Position numbers and translations under genes: made by a program. Under the pieces are notes generated by a model, which ran no database searches, was not told the origin of the DNA, and saw only the letters and a program-made list of their open reading frames with translations. A DNA stretch of 64,000 bases, from the NCBI RefSeq assembly GCF_020511115.1, contig NZ_JAJAVH010000004.1, positions 248,001 to 312,000 of the forward strand, given 5' to 3'. Of the stretch, positions 11,217 to 22,934 are shown piece by piece. Position 1 is the first letter of the stretch, and each line of letters begins with the position of its first letter. This DNA is from Luteimonas panaciterrae. Its GTDB lineage: Bacteria; Pseudomonadota; Gammaproteobacteria; Xanthomonadales; Xanthomonadaceae.

Positions 11217-11246
11217 ATAAGCCCCTCTCGAGGGGCTTATTTTTTA
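11217..11246 (+). terminator. Rho-independent terminator between rpfB and rpfF
   Basis: ATAAGCCCCTC (11217-11227) pairs with GAGGGGCTTAT (11230-11240). The tract TTTTTAT follows directly. It ends 87 bases before the rpfF start, so rpfF expression should depend on its own promoter or on read-through. Confidence 0.88.
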
Positions 11247-11333
11247 TCTAAAGTTCAGGTGTAGCATCCTCGGAAAATGGGAATCACCCCGTTTTCATCC
11301 GCCAACGGACGGCCCACCCCCGAGGACATCGCA

Positions 11334-12218
11334 ATGACCAACGTAGAAAAACTTCTCCGTACCCGCACTTTTCCCACGATACGGGTCGAATCCGATCCTG
11401 CCGAAACCGCGCACTGGCTGTACATGCACACCAATATCAGCCAGAGCAGCCGCCCTTGTTTCCGCACCGACCTGCTCGAAGATATTTGGAGTTTTATGAC
11501 ATCCATCACACTTCGTGACAGCCAGCGTCAGCCCGGCAAGCTGCGCCACTTCGTGCTCGCCTCCGATGCCGCGGCCTTCAATCTCGGCGGCGACCTGGAA
11601 CTGTTCGCCAACCTGATCCGCAAGAACGACCGCGCGCAGCTGCTGGCCTATGCACGCCGTTGCGTTGACGGCGTCTATCAGCTGCATTCCGGCATGGGCG
11701 GCGACATCCGCAGCATCGCGCTGATCCAGGGTGATGCGCTCGGCGGCGGCCTGGAGATGGCCCTGGCCTGCCACACGATCGTCGCCGAGGAAGGCGTCGG
11801 CATGGGCCTGCCGGAAGTGCTGTTCGGATTGTTCCCGGGCATGGGCGCCTACTCGTTCCTGTGCAAGCGCGTCAGCCCGCAGCTGGCGGAAAAGATCATC
11901 CTCGAAGGCAACATCTACAGTAGTGAGGAAATGCATCGCATGGGCGTCGTCGACATCCTCGTGCCGAAGGGCCAAGGCGAGGCCGCGGTGGAAGATCTCA
12001 TCCGCCAGCAGCAGCGTGCGCCTTACGCGCACCTGGCCATGAACACGGTGCGCAACATTGCCCGCCCGGTCGGTTACGACGAACTGATGGGCATCACCGA
12101 GGTTTGGGTCGACACGGCGCTGGCGCTGACCGAGCGCTCGCTACGCATGATGGAACGCATCGTGCGCGCGCAGTCGCGTCGCAACGAAACAACCGGAGCA
12201 AGCGAAGCTCTGCGCTAA
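11334..12218 (+). CDS. rpfF: RpfF, DSF synthase (crotonase family)
   Basis: A 294-residue crotonase-fold enzyme. It has the oxyanion-hole loops (FNLGGDLELF and IQGDALGGGLEMALAC) and the two catalytic glutamates at residues 141 and 161, the same numbers as in Xanthomonas campestris RpfF. RpfF is a bifunctional acyl-ACP dehydratase/thioesterase that makes cis-2-unsaturated fatty-acid signals (DSF, BDSF). GAGGA at 11322-11326 supports the ATG at 11334. Its stop lies only four bases from the stop of convergent rpfC, with no hairpin between. The product chain length cannot be predicted. Identification is very firm from motifs plus cluster. Confidence 0.96.
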   Translation: MTNVEKLLRTRTFPTIRVESDPAETAHWLYMHTNISQSSRPCFRTDLLEDIWSFMTSITLRDSQRQPGKLRHFVLASDAAAFNLGGDLELFANLIRKNDRAQLLAYARRCVDGVYQLHSGMGGDIRSIALIQGDALGGGLEMALACHTIVAEEGVGMGLPEVLFGLFPGMGAYSFLCKRVSPQLAEKIILEGNIYSSEEMHRMGVVDILVPKGQGEAAVEDLIRQQQRAPYAHLAMNTVRNIARPVGYDELMGITEVWVDTALALTERSLRMMERIVRAQSRRNETTGASEALR

Positions 12219-12222
12219 TGGA

Positions 12223-14415
12223 TTAGTGCTGGGGGCGGCCACCGTCGCGCGCGGGCCTGTTGCGGACGCGCGCGTCGAGGGCGCTACGGCCAACCGTGAA
12301 TTGTTCGTGCAGGCGGCTCAGGCGAGCTTTCCATTCGCGCCGCACCTGCCATTCGGCCAATCGCATGACCTCGCCGCATGCACTGCTGAGGCCGACCAAC
12401 CCAATATTGCTGGCGACGCCCTTGAGCGCGTGCGCGTGATCGCGCAGCGCGGCCCAGTCCATGCTCGTCGCCGCTTGTTCGATGCCGGCCAGACAGGCAT
12501 CGGCGTCCTTGAGGCATTGCCTTACAAATTCGGACTCGAATGCCTCGCCCATGCCGAGAGCCGACAGTTCGTCCAGTACCGCCGGATCGAAAATGTCGTC
12601 GGCCGTCGGGGTGTTCTGATTACGTAGCGTGTTCGTTGTCGCCGGGGTCGCGACCGGATTGCTCGAGCGGCGTGGCAAGGCGGCGGAGGATCCGGGTTGC
12701 GCCAATTCCGCCAGCAGGTCGAGCAGCTTCTCTGTCGAGACCGGCTTGGCGAGGAAGGCGCGCGCCCCTGCCCGCTCGCAATCGGCGATGGACTTCGGCG
12801 TCACGTCCGCGCTCAGCACGAGTACCGGCGTCTGCTTGCGGCCCGCTTCGATCACGCGCAGGTGTCGCAGCAGGTCCAGTCCGCTCAAGCCAGGCATGTG
12901 CAGATCGACGATCACCGCGTCGTATTCGCTGATCTCCATCGCGTCGAGCACGGCGTCGCCGCCCTCGACCGTCACCACGTTGTGGCCGGCCTTCTGCAGC
13001 AGGCGTTCGAGCACCATCCGGTTCGCGGCGTGGTCGTCCGCGATGAGGATCTGCATGTTGCGGACGCGGGCGCGATGGCGCAGGAAGGGATCGTCGAAGG
13101 AGATGATGTTCTCCATCGACGGCCGCTGCGCAGCGGCGGCATCCTCGGCGGTCACCACTTCCTCGAACGGCAGCTCCACCCAGAAGCGGCTGCCGACATG
13201 TTCCTTGCTTTCGAATCCGATCGTGCCGCCCATCGCCTCGGCCAGTCCCTTGGCGATGGTGGTGCCGAGGCCCGAGCCACCGTAATCGCGCGACAGCGTG
13301 CCGTCGCCTTGCTCGAAGGCCTGGAACAGGCGCGCATGCGCCGATTCCGGAACGCCGATGCCGGTATCGGTCACGGTGAAGCGCAGCCACACGCGACCAT
13401 CGCGCCTGTCGAGCTGGGATACGTCCAACCGAACCGAACCGTGCTGCGTGAACTTCACCGCGTTGCCGGCCAGATTGAGCATCACCTGGCGCAGGTGCGA
13501 GACATCGCCGCGCAAACGGTCGTGGGTGCCGCTGGCGATGTTCGACTCGTAGACCAGATTCTTGGCCTTGGCCGACGGCTGCAGGATCAGGTCGATGCCG
13601 TTGAGCAGCTCGCGCAGGGAGAACTCGCCGACGGTGACCTTGAGCTTGCCCGCCTCGATCGCGGAAATGTCGAGCACATCTTCGACCAGTGCGAGCAGGC
13701 TGCGCGTGGACGCCTGCATGGTGGCCAGATACTCGCGCTGTTCCGTATCGAGATTGGTCGTGGCCAGCAATTGCGACACGCCCGACAGGCCGTTGAGCGG
13801 CGTGCGGAATTCATGGCTCATGTTGGCCAGGAACATGCTCTTGGCTTGGTTCGCGCGCCTGGCCTCGTCACGGGCGCGGGTCAAGGCCCGCAGCAGACCG
13901 GACAGATAGGACGGCACCGCGATCAATCCCACCAGCAGTCCAATGCCGACGCTGGAGTTGTGGCGCCAGTAAGGCGTGAAGACCAGCACGGCGCCGAAAC
14001 TGACCGCCGCCATGGCGATGGCGCCGAACAGGTAACGGTTGCCGAAGCGCAGACCATTCCCGATCGTCACCCACATGATGATGATGTAGAACCAGCCCAG
14101 CGGCTCGCCCATCCGGACCATGGCGACCGCCATCAGGCCATAGTCGGACACCATGCCGATGACGCGGCGGACGTGCGACACGCCCGGCCGCAGGACGATA
14201 CCGACGAGGATGCCGATTCCGACCATGAAGCCCGTGGCCACGAACAGCAGCACGTCCCGGAAGGCCGGACTGAGGTGGGTATCGGTGGCCAGCATCCACA
14301 ACAGGTACACCAGCACCACGGTGATCACCGCGATCCGCACCAGCGCCTGCCCATGCTCGCTGTCCGGGCGGTTCGAGAAGCGCGATTTCAGCCAGGGCAG
14401 AAAGCGGTTCATCAC
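12223..14415 (-). CDS. rpfC: RpfC, hybrid sensor histidine kinase for DSF
   Basis: A 730-residue membrane protein. Residues 25-180 hold about five membrane segments of the DSF-sensing input domain. The HisKA dimerisation domain has His201 ([12 protein letters not shown]); the ATPase domain has [15 protein letters not shown] and [13 protein letters not shown]. The receiver domain has Asp504 ([10 protein letters not shown]), and the C-terminal HPt domain has His662 ([10 protein letters not shown]). This His-Asp-His chain matches RpfC, which phosphorylates RpfG on sensing DSF and, when unliganded, restrains RpfF by direct binding through its receiver. The start lies four bases after the rpfG stop, so rpfG-rpfC is one operon. 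The rpfH gene found between them in X. campestris is absent. Confidence 0.96.
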   Translation of the reverse strand: MMNRFLPWLKSRFSNRPDSEHGQALVRIAVITVVLVYLLWMLATDTHLSPAFRDVLLFVATGFMVGIGILVGIVLRPGVSHVRRVIGMVSDYGLMAVAMVRMGEPLGWFYIIIMWVTIGNGLRFGNRYLFGAIAMAAVSFGAVLVFTPYWRHNSSVGIGLLVGLIAVPSYLSGLLRALTRARDEARRANQAKSMFLANMSHEFRTPLNGLSGVSQLLATTNLDTEQREYLATMQASTRSLLALVEDVLDISAIEAGKLKVTVGEFSLRELLNGIDLILQPSAKAKNLVYESNIASGTHDRLRGDVSHLRQVMLNLAGNAVKFTQHGSVRLDVSQLDRRDGRVWLRFTVTDTGIGVPESAHARLFQAFEQGDGTLSRDYGGSGLGTTIAKGLAEAMGGTIGFESKEHVGSRFWVELPFEEVVTAEDAAAAQRPSMENIISFDDPFLRHRARVRNMQILIADDHAANRMVLERLLQKAGHNVVTVEGGDAVLDAMEISEYDAVIVDLHMPGLSGLDLLRHLRVIEAGRKQTPVLVLSADVTPKSIADCERAGARAFLAKPVSTEKLLDLLAELAQPGSSAALPRRSSNPVATPATTNTLRNQNTPTADDIFDPAVLDELSALGMGEAFESEFVRQCLKDADACLAGIEQAATSMDWAALRDHAHALKGVASNIGLVGLSSACGEVMRLAEWQVRREWKARLSRLHEQFTVGRSALDARVRNRPARDGGRPQH

Positions 14416-14419
14416 ATGA

Positions 14420-15481
14420 TCATTGCAGCTTCGGGAGCGATATGAACGACTCGGAAGTGCGTTCGCAGATCGCCAGCAGGCGCTGACGGTTGCGCAACAA
14501 CGCGTCCACGCAGCGCGGATCGAACAGTTTGCCGCGTTGCTGCGAAAGGTAGCTCAGTGCTTCGTCGATGGCCCATGCATCCTTATAAGGACGTTTCGAG
14601 ATCAGGGCATCGAATACATCGGCGACCGCGACGATCCTGGCTTCGATCGGGATCTGCTCGCCGGACAGCCCATCCGGATACCCACTGCCATCGTAGCGTT
14701 CCTGATGTCGCAGCGCGATGATGGCGCTCACCTGGATGAAGCGGTTCTGGCTGCCGTTCAGCAGTTCGTAACCGATCTGCGGGTGCTTGCGCATGATCGT
14801 GATTTCTTCCTCGGTCAGCGGGCCCGGCTTCATCAGCACGGCGTCCGGGATCGCGATCTTGCCGATGTCGTGCAGGGGCGCGGCGAGTTCGATCATGCGC
14901 ACCTCGTCCTCGAACAGCCCCATCTCCTCGGCGACCAGGCCCGCGACCTGTGCGAGCCGTTCGAGGTTGGCGCTGGTGCCGGCGTCGCGGTAGGCGATGG
15001 CGCGGGCCAGCCGGGTCAAGGTCTCGCGTTCGCGCTCCTCCACTTCGTGCATGCTCGCCAGCAGACGCTGTTCGAGGGAGAGCGCGCGTTGCTTCACCGA
15101 TTCCGACTGCTGCCTCAATTGCAGCAGGTTGCGGCAACGCGCACGCAGCTCGCGCGGCCGCACCGGCTTGACCAGGAAATCGATGACGCCGGCATCCAGG
15201 GCGGCCTGGCGGATCGGCTCGTCGCCGACCACCGTCACCAGCACGATCGGGACGTCGCGATGCAGCAGCGGACGACGGAAGCGGCGCGCGAATTCGAGGC
15301 CGTCCATGCCGGGCATGCGATAGTCGAGCAGCAGCAAATCGGGGCGATTACCCTCGCACCAGCGCAGCGCCGCCTGCGGATCGCCGAAGTCGTGGACCTC
15401 GAGTTCCGGGCTGATATCCTCGAGGATGTGCCGCAGCATCGTGCGCGCGGACGTTTGGTCATCGACGATGACGATATTCAC
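14420..15481 (-). CDS. rpfG: RpfG, response regulator with HD-GYP cyclic di-GMP phosphodiesterase
   Basis: A 353-residue protein. The N-terminal receiver domain has the phosphoacceptor Asp53 ([13 protein letters not shown]) and the conserved lysine in LVKPVRP. A helical linker follows, then the HD-GYP domain with [12 protein letters not shown] and [17 protein letters not shown]. Phosphorylated RpfG hydrolyses cyclic di-GMP, which in Xanthomonas releases the regulator Clp to activate virulence genes. The start codon is GTG (15479-15481) with AGGA at 15488-15491; this start puts the first beta strand (IVIVDDQ) at the very N-terminus as expected. The 199 bases upstream, before the lysS stop, hold no gene and presumably the rpfGC promoter. 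Confidence 0.96.
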   Translation of the reverse strand: MNIVIVDDQTSARTMLRHILEDISPELEVHDFGDPQAALRWCEGNRPDLLLLDYRMPGMDGLEFARRFRRPLLHRDVPIVLVTVVGDEPIRQAALDAGVIDFLVKPVRPRELRARCRNLLQLRQQSESVKQRALSLEQRLLASMHEVEERERETLTRLARAIAYRDAGTSANLERLAQVAGLVAEEMGLFEDEVRMIELAAPLHDIGKIAIPDAVLMKPGPLTEEEITIMRKHPQIGYELLNGSQNRFIQVSAIIALRHQERYDGSGYPDGLSGEQIPIEARIVAVADVFDALISKRPYKDAWAIDEALSYLSQQRGKLFDPRCVDALLRNRQRLLAICERTSESFISLPKLQ

Positions 15482-15680
15482 TGATGATCCTGCCCCGCTT
15501 GATGAGGGTCATTTCCCCGATCCAAACGTCGACATACTCGCCCGTTTTAACAGAAGCAAGCAAGTGCTGAACCCGTGTTGATCGCCTCGGAAGCCGATCC
15601 TCGGAAGGCTCGGCATCAACAGCTGGAGTACATGGTCACAATTTGACGGCGAGCGTCATGTACGGAAGCTGTCGCAGCGA

Positions 15681-17192
15681 TCAGTTCGCAGCTTCCGGGC
15701 GCATGTAAGGGAACAACAACACGTCGCGGATCGATGCCGAATCCGTCAGCAGCATGACCAGCCGGTCGATGCCCACGCCGAGACCGCCCGTCGGCGGCAG
15801 GCCGACTTCGAGCGCGCGGATGTAGTCGGCGTCGTAGTGCATGGCCTCGTCGTCGCCGCTGGCCTTGGCCTCGACCTGGGCGCGGAAACGGGCCGCCTGA
15901 TCTTCCGGGTCGTTCAACTCGGAGAATCCGTTGGCCAGTTCCTTGCCGCCGACGAACAGTTCGAAACGATCGGTGATGCCGGGTTCGCTGTCGGACTCGC
16001 GCGCCAGCGGCGAGACTTCCACCGGGTAATGGGTGATGAAGGTCGGCTGGATCAATCCGGCTTCGACCGTCTTCTCGAAGATCTCGAGCAGCAGCTTGCC
16101 CCATCCATACGAAGGCTTGACCGGAATCTTCAACGCTTCGCAATGCCGAGCCAGCGCTTCGCGATCACGACAGTCGGCCGCGCTGATCTGCGGGTTGAGT
16201 TCGCGCACCGCTTCTTCCAGCTTCCAGCGCCGGAACGCGGGGCCGACGTCGATGGCATTGCCTTCCCATTGCAGCGCGGTCGTGCCGAGCGTCTGCTGCG
16301 CCACGTCGCGGATCATCGATTCGGTGAGATCCATCACTTCCGTGTACGTCGCATAGGCCTCGTACAACTCGAGCATGGTGAACTCGGGGTTGTGACGCGT
16401 GCTGACGCCTTCGTTGCGGAAGTTGCGGTTGATCTCATACACGCGCTCGAAGCCGCCGACGACCAGGCGCTTCAGATACAGCTCTGGCGCGACGCGCAGA
16501 TACAGATCCAGACCGAGCGCGTTGTGATGCGTGGTGAACGGCTTGGCGGTGGCGCCACCGACGATGTAATGCATCATCGGGGTTTCCACTTCCAGGAAGC
16601 GGCGCGCATCGAGCCACTGGCGGATCGCGGCGATGATGCGCGAACGCTTGAAGAACACGTCACGCGCTTCCGGCGTCACGATCAGATCGACGTAGCGCTG
16701 GCGATAACGCTGCTCGACGTCGGACAGACCATGCCACTTGTCCGGCAATGGCCGCAGCGACTTGGTGAGCAGGCGCAGCTTGTCCACCTTGACCGACAGC
16801 TCGCCGGTCTTGGTACGCATCGGTGTCCCTTCGGCGCCGACGATGTCGCCGACGTCCCAGCCCTTGAACGCGTCGTACTGTTCGCCGAGCGCGGTCGACT
16901 GCAGGAACAGCTGGATGCGTCCACTGACGTCCTGGATCTGCGCGAACGCGGCCTTGCCCATTACGCGCTTGGCGAGCAGGCGGCCGGCGACGGTGACGCG
17001 GCGTCCGGTGGCTTCCAGGGCTTCGCCGGTCCACTGCTCGGCATCGGCGTAGTCGACCTGCAGGTCGCCGGCATGGTCGACGCGGCGGAAATCGTTCGGG
17101 AAGGCGATGCCCTGCTCCCGGATCGCTTTGAGCTTGTGGCGGCGCTCGGCGATCAGGGCGTTTTCGTCAGGTGGCAGGGTCTCGTCGGTCAT
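15681..17192 (-). CDS. lysS: Lysyl-tRNA synthetase, class II
   Basis: A 503-residue enzyme that charges tRNA-Lys. An N-terminal OB-fold anticodon-binding domain ([20 protein letters not shown]) precedes the class II catalytic core. The core shows motif 1 ([10 protein letters not shown]), motif 2 ([20 protein letters not shown]) and motif 3 ([14 protein letters not shown]). Length is normal for the family (about 505). prfB lies immediately upstream on the same strand, 100 bases away; prfB-lysS is an old and widespread pair. No strong terminator is evident between them. Confidence 0.97.
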   Translation of the reverse strand: MTDETLPPDENALIAERRHKLKAIREQGIAFPNDFRRVDHAGDLQVDYADAEQWTGEALEATGRRVTVAGRLLAKRVMGKAAFAQIQDVSGRIQLFLQSTALGEQYDAFKGWDVGDIVGAEGTPMRTKTGELSVKVDKLRLLTKSLRPLPDKWHGLSDVEQRYRQRYVDLIVTPEARDVFFKRSRIIAAIRQWLDARRFLEVETPMMHYIVGGATAKPFTTHHNALGLDLYLRVAPELYLKRLVVGGFERVYEINRNFRNEGVSTRHNPEFTMLELYEAYATYTEVMDLTESMIRDVAQQTLGTTALQWEGNAIDVGPAFRRWKLEEAVRELNPQISAADCRDREALARHCEALKIPVKPSYGWGKLLLEIFEKTVEAGLIQPTFITHYPVEVSPLARESDSEPGITDRFELFVGGKELANGFSELNDPEDQAARFRAQVEAKASGDDEAMHYDADYIRALEVGLPPTGGLGVGIDRLVMLLTDSASIRDVLLFPYMRPEAAN

Positions 17193-17292
17193 AGGGTCGG
17201 TGAAAAGGTTTTTGTGGAAAGTCCGTGGATCGTAGCCGCGCCGTCAGCGCGGCGGAGATGCGGGCTGTTGCGGAGGAACCCGCGTGCTCGGA

Positions 17293-18421
<1,129 letters not shown>

Positions 18422-18627
18422 GACAATTGATTAAGCCGGTGTGAAAAAGACTTGAAATTGTAGCTCAATCGCGAAAACAACGAAGTCACGAAATCAGCAT
18501 TGCGGCATCGAAATGGTAGGGAGCGATACGTGGGCTGCGTTTAAGCAGATAAGCCCCGATGCCTGACCCCTTGATCTGTGCCGGAGGGGGCTGCCGGCCT
18601 CCCACCGTACACAGGAATCCCTTACTC

Positions 18628-20013
18628 ATGATCCGCAAGAACGTGCTTTCTCTCGCGCTGCTGGCCGGTTTGTCGGGTTTCACGGCCCTCGTCTCGGCTG
18701 CCGAAATGGGGCCCTCGCCCGTGACCGCCGCTCCCGTGGCCAAGGCGCTGGGCGGTGCCGAATTCGCCACGACCGGCAAGGCCGGCGCGATCCGGGCTGT
18801 TGATCTCGGACTGCCGGAAAAGGCGGCCTTCACCGCGGTGGCCAAGCGTCGCGCCGAGCAGGCCAAGCACGGTCAGCCGTTGGAGATCGGCTTCGCCCGC
18901 AGCGTCGGCCGCAGCCGTATCGACCTCAACGGGCTGAATTGGGAAGCCCTGCCCGACGGTTCGCGCGGCGCCCGCTTCACGCTGACATCGACCAACGCGG
19001 TGGCACTGCGCGCCGGGTTGCAGCTGCGCTCGACGGGCAAATTGGGCGGCGATCCGGCAGCGGTGACGCTGCGCTTCGCTGGCAACGACGGCCGCGTGTT
19101 CGAGGAGAAAGGCGGCGATTTCGCAAATGCGGATACCGGCTGGTCGCCGGTCGTGGCCGGCGACACCTTGACGGTCGAGATCGTGCTGCCCAAGGGCCAG
19201 CGTCCGAGCGGCCTCTCGCTCACCGTGCCGCAGCTCTCGCATCTGGACGTGGACCCGGCCGCGAGCACGCGTGACCTGGCCCGGGCGACTGGCGTCGGCG
19301 CGAGCGATTCGTGCGAGCAGGACATCGTCTGTCGCGTGAATCCGAGTGCCGGCTTCCTGGCCGCGAGCAAGGCGGTGGCGCGCATGGTCTTCACTTCCGG
19401 TGGTGGCTCCTACTTGTGCTCCGGCACGCTGTTGAACAACAGCAACTCGCCCAAGCGCCAACTGTTCTGGACCGCCGCGCACTGCATCAGTACCTCGACA
19501 GTCGCCAGCACCCTGCAGACCTATTGGTTCTTCGATGCGACCGGCTGCAACAACGACACCGCCAACCCGAACGCGGTGACGCTCACCGGCGGCGCCTATC
19601 TCCGCCACGCCAACACCACGCGCGACACCTCGCTGCTGGAGCTGAAGAACGCACCGCCCAGCGGTGCCGTCTATGCTGGCTGGAACAGCGCGGCCATCGC
19701 CTCCACCAATACGGCCATCGAAGGCATCCACCATCCGGCGGGCGATCTGAAGAAGTACTCGCTGGGCAAGGTCACCGCCCTATCGTATTCGCTCGACGGC
19801 AAGTCGCCGCTGTACAAGGTGGTCTGGGATGCGGGCGTGACCGAAGGCGGTTCCTCCGGCTCGGGCTTGTTCACCATCGACTCGTCGGGCACGTACCAGT
19901 TGCGCGGCGGTCTTTACGGCGGCACGTCCTACTGCTCGGCGCCCAAGGATCCGGACGGCTACTCGCAGTTGAGCGGCGTCTGGTCGAGCATTTCGTCCTA
20001 CTTCTCGCCGTAA
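18628..20013 (+). CDS. Secreted trypsin-like serine protease (lysyl-endopeptidase type)
   Basis: A 461-residue pre-pro-enzyme. Residues 1-25 are a signal peptide (MIRKNVLSLALLAGL, cleaved after SAA). A propeptide of about 200 residues follows, and the chymotrypsin-fold catalytic domain starts near residue 225. The triad is His285 (WTAAHC), Asp333 (TTRDTSLLEL) and Ser410 (EGGSSGSGLF). Paired cysteines suggest disulfides. The GGSSGSG variant and the C-terminal GYSQLSGVW resemble lysyl endopeptidases of Lysobacter and Achromobacter; lysine specificity is inferred and untested. The ATG at 18628 is chosen because it starts the signal peptide. In related bacteria such exoproteases are DSF-controlled, but no regulatory site was identified here. 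Confidence 0.88.
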   Translation: MIRKNVLSLALLAGLSGFTALVSAAEMGPSPVTAAPVAKALGGAEFATTGKAGAIRAVDLGLPEKAAFTAVAKRRAEQAKHGQPLEIGFARSVGRSRIDLNGLNWEALPDGSRGARFTLTSTNAVALRAGLQLRSTGKLGGDPAAVTLRFAGNDGRVFEEKGGDFANADTGWSPVVAGDTLTVEIVLPKGQRPSGLSLTVPQLSHLDVDPAASTRDLARATGVGASDSCEQDIVCRVNPSAGFLAASKAVARMVFTSGGGSYLCSGTLLNNSNSPKRQLFWTAAHCISTSTVASTLQTYWFFDATGCNNDTANPNAVTLTGGAYLRHANTTRDTSLLELKNAPPSGAVYAGWNSAAIASTNTAIEGIHHPAGDLKKYSLGKVTALSYSLDGKSPLYKVVWDAGVTEGGSSGSGLFTIDSSGTYQLRGGLYGGTSYCSAPKDPDGYSQLSGVWSSISSYFSP

Positions 20014-20023
20014 CTCGTAGTGG

Positions 20024-20058
20024 TGCATGCGGTCCTCGAAGAGAGGGGGCCGCATGCA
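20024..20058. terminator. Bidirectional hairpin between the protease gene and recJ
   Basis: TGCATGCGG (20024-20032) pairs with CCGCATGCA (20050-20058), with an inner CCTC/GAGG stem. TTTCGCTCC follows on the plus strand. It lies between the stops of two converging genes. Confidence 0.75.
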
Positions 20059-20070
20059 TTTCGCTCCCGC

Positions 20071-21804
20071 CTAGCCAGCCGCCTCGCGATGCACGACGAT
20101 CAGCTGGATGGCATCGCCGCCACGATAATCGTCGAGCGCCAGACGATAAGCGATGCGGATGCGGGACGGAGGCGGCATGCCGATCCAGCCGCCGAATTCG
20201 ATGGCGTTCAGGCGCAAACCGTCCAATCCGAGTTCCAGTTTCAAATGATGGGTACCGACCGGGCGCCAGGCGAGCACGGTGAACTCGCCGTCGAAGACCG
20301 GTTCGGGAAAGCCCTGCCCCCAGGTGCCGCCGTCGCGTAGCGCCAATGCATTTGCCGCGATGAAGGCATCCGATGCCAGTTCGCCATCGCTGGCGATGAT
20401 GTCGTGCAGGGATTCGGCATCGAGCAATTGCGCGGCACAAGTGGTGAAGGCCGCCTCGAAATCCGCCAGGTGGGCGAGTCGCAGGTTCAGGCCGGCGGCC
20501 ATGGCGTGTCCGCCGAATCGTTCGATCAGGCCCGGATGCGCCGTATCGACCAACGCCAGGGCATCGCGGATGTGGAATCCCGGGATGGAGCGCGCGGAAC
20601 CGCGCAACCATTCGCTTCCGGGCTCGCTCGGCGCGAATGCGATCACCGGACGATGCAGACGCTCCTTCATTTTCGATGCAACCAGGCCCACCACGCCGGG
20701 ATGCCATTCGGCATCGAACAGGCAATGCGCGATGCGCGGCGTATCGAGCTTGCCGGCCAGCGGCGCAAGCGCGGTTTCGGCCTCTTCCACCATCTGCTGC
20801 TGCACGGCGCGGCGTTCGGCGTTGATGCCGTCCAGCACTTCGGCCAGTTCGCGCGCACGCGTCGCGTCGTCGCACAACAGGCATTCGATGCCGACCGACA
20901 TGTCCTCCAGTCGGCCGGCGGCATTGATGCGCGGCGCGATGGCGTAGCCGATGTCGGCGGTCGAGAGCGTGGCCGCCGTGCGTCCGGACACTTCGATCAA
21001 CGCGCGCAAACCGGCACTGCCCTGCCCCGCGCGCAAGCGCCGCAGACCGGCCGCGACCAATGCGCGATTGCAGACGTCCAAGGGCACGAGATCGGCGACC
21101 GTGCCGACGGCGACGAGATCGAGCAGATTGGTCAGATCCTGCCCGCCGTCATCGAGCGCACCGGCTTCGCGCAGGCCAGCTTCGCGCAGGTATTTCCTCA
21201 ACGCCAGCAGCACGTAGAAGATCACGCCGACGCCCGCCAGCGATTTGCTGGGGAAACCGTCGCCCGCCTGGTTCGGATTGACGATGACATCCGCAGGCGG
21301 CAGCACTTCGCCCGGCAGATGATGATCGGTGACCAGGACGTCCCATCCCAGTGCTTTCGCAGTCCGGATGCCCGCATGGCAGGCGATGCCGTGATCGACG
21401 GTGACCAGCAGATCGGGCTGCAATCCGGTCAGATCCTCGACCAGGGCCGGCGACAGTCCGTAGCCGTGCACGATGCGGTTGGGCACCGCATACGACACGC
21501 GCGTGGCCCCCAGCATGCGCAGGCCGCGCACGGCGGTCGCGCAAGCGGTGGCGCCGTCGCAATCGAAATCGCCGACGATGAGGATGTGCCGGTTTTCAGC
21601 GATGGCAGTCGCGAGCAGTTCGACAGCACGATCGATGCCAAACAAGCCTTCGGGCGTCGGCAATTGCGCCAGTTTCGGTTGCGCGCTGGCGAGATCGTGC
21701 GCACCGCGCGCAGCGTAGACGCGTTGTAGCAGCGGCGGTACGTGCTTGGGCCATTCGTCGACCATGTTGCAGTCGCGACGACGGATCGTGCGCAATGGCT
21801 TCAT
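20071..21804 (-). CDS. recJ: RecJ, single-strand-specific 5'-3' exonuclease
   Basis: A 577-residue protein, exactly the E. coli length. It belongs to the DHH superfamily, with the metal-binding motifs GDFDCDGATA, VTVDHG and the signature VTDHHLPGE. The DHHA1 region near residue 400 includes FGGHAMAAGL, and an OB-like domain is at the C-terminus. RecJ resects DNA in RecF-pathway recombination and in mismatch and base-excision repair. The ATG at 21804 overlaps the rpfE stop (ATGA), so recJ is translated from the rpfE-recJ message. Confidence 0.96.
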   Translation of the reverse strand: MKPLRTIRRRDCNMVDEWPKHVPPLLQRVYAARGAHDLASAQPKLAQLPTPEGLFGIDRAVELLATAIAENRHILIVGDFDCDGATACATAVRGLRMLGATRVSYAVPNRIVHGYGLSPALVEDLTGLQPDLLVTVDHGIACHAGIRTAKALGWDVLVTDHHLPGEVLPPADVIVNPNQAGDGFPSKSLAGVGVIFYVLLALRKYLREAGLREAGALDDGGQDLTNLLDLVAVGTVADLVPLDVCNRALVAAGLRRLRAGQGSAGLRALIEVSGRTAATLSTADIGYAIAPRINAAGRLEDMSVGIECLLCDDATRARELAEVLDGINAERRAVQQQMVEEAETALAPLAGKLDTPRIAHCLFDAEWHPGVVGLVASKMKERLHRPVIAFAPSEPGSEWLRGSARSIPGFHIRDALALVDTAHPGLIERFGGHAMAAGLNLRLAHLADFEAAFTTCAAQLLDAESLHDIIASDGELASDAFIAANALALRDGGTWGQGFPEPVFDGEFTVLAWRPVGTHHLKLELGLDGLRLNAIEFGGWIGMPPPSRIRIAYRLALDDYRGGDAIQLIVVHREAAG

Positions 21805-22772
21805 GGATCGTGCCGCGAAATGGATCGCGAATAGGCACCGCGCCAGAAACGCAGGCGATGCCAGCGGCCGAGTCGCAGCAGGTTGCCGTCTTCGTCGTCG
21901 AGTTCGAGATGATCGATCTCGCCCTTGCGCAGCGCGGTCAGCGCCGGTCGCAGCCATTCGTGTTCCAGCCAGGCGAGATCGCGGGTATCGGTGAGGTCGA
22001 ATACCAGATCGGATGCAAGATCGCCGGGACCGGCGGGATAGCGTGGTGGCAGCGCTCCGGCATCGCAGACATTCGCCGCCAAGGCGTGCGCGGTGGGATC
22101 ATCGGTGTAGATCGCGCTGTGCCGGCTGCGTGTCTTGATGCCTTCGGCAGGCAGCGTGCCGCCACCCCAGAACCACAGGCCGTTGATCGGCGGTTGCCCC
22201 TTGGCCGCGCGTTCCGCATTCCAGGGGTGGTTGTGCAGCACGATCTGCGCCTCGTTGGCCAGAGCGCGCCAGCGGCGGTCTTCGGGGCCGCTGTCGAGAT
22301 GTTCGAACAGATCGTCGCCGAGCACGTCGCGCGGATCGGTGAATTCGGGAATCTTCGCTTCACGCGGCAGCCGCAGGTACCAGCGGGCGGGCGCCGGTGC
22401 GTCGAGCAGGAAGCCGGCGTCGCCGAACAAAGGCTTCAGCGCGGGCAGCAGGGCCTCGCAGTCCGCCTGCGTGGGCAGCAGGGCCTCGCCATGCGCCATG
22501 AGCCGGACGCCGTTGATGTCGGGGCGCAACCAGACGGGATCGGCGCGTAGCCAGGCCGCGCCCGCGGCATCACCGGCATCGGCCTGGCGCGAAAGCGCCG
22601 CGATCGGCCAACTGCCTCCGGGAAGATCGACGTGGCGCAGCAGTTGCGCGCGTCTGCCGGGCGCCTGTGGCGGCGGCCGGTCGCCCCGCCCCAGCGCCGC
22701 GTCGCATTCTGCCGACAGGCGCTGCGCGCCGAAGCGCGAGATGGAGGGGAGCAGGAAGGTGGCGTGCGGCAT
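21801..22772 (-). CDS. rpfE: RpfE-family protein, phosphoglycerate-mutase-like
   Basis: A 323-residue protein that lines up with RpfE by position (greA-rpfE-recJ) and type: a conserved protein of Xanthomonas and Xylella described as distantly related to cofactor-independent phosphoglycerate mutases. Visible stretches are TFLLPSISRFGAQ at the start, LHNHPWNAERAAKGQPPING and LWFWGGGTLP in the middle. The chemistry is unknown; rpfE mutants in Xanthomonas show mild exoenzyme effects. An ATG at 22772 starts right at the conserved TFLLPS block. A TTG at 22793, with AAGGA upstream, would add seven residues and is the alternative. The gene overlaps recJ by four bases. Confidence 0.82.
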   Translation of the reverse strand: MPHATFLLPSISRFGAQRLSAECDAALGRGDRPPPQAPGRRAQLLRHVDLPGGSWPIAALSRQADAGDAAGAAWLRADPVWLRPDINGVRLMAHGEALLPTQADCEALLPALKPLFGDAGFLLDAPAPARWYLRLPREAKIPEFTDPRDVLGDDLFEHLDSGPEDRRWRALANEAQIVLHNHPWNAERAAKGQPPINGLWFWGGGTLPAEGIKTRSRHSAIYTDDPTAHALAANVCDAGALPPRYPAGPGDLASDLVFDLTDTRDLAWLEHEWLRPALTALRKGEIDHLELDDEDGNLLRLGRWHRLRFWRGAYSRSISRHDP

Positions 22773-22838
22773 GAGGAGATCGGCGGCCTTCAACGGATCG
22801 CCATCCTTGGCGCAGCGATGTCAGCTTCGGAGAGTCCG

Positions 22839-22860
22839 GCCCGGCTATCCATGGCCGGGC
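22839..22860 (-). terminator. Possible hairpin between greA and rpfE
   Basis: GCCCGGC (22839-22845) and GCCGGGC (22854-22860) enclose eight bases. No T-run follows on either strand. It lies 70 bases upstream of the rpfE start and 74 bases beyond the greA stop, so it might separate greA from rpfE-recJ. Weak. Confidence 0.35.
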
Positions 22861-22934
22861 GTTCGGGAGCGCAGCACCTCAAGGCGTTGACGACGCCCTT
22901 CGACCCTGAAGGCGTCCGCTGAGCGTGCACTCCC

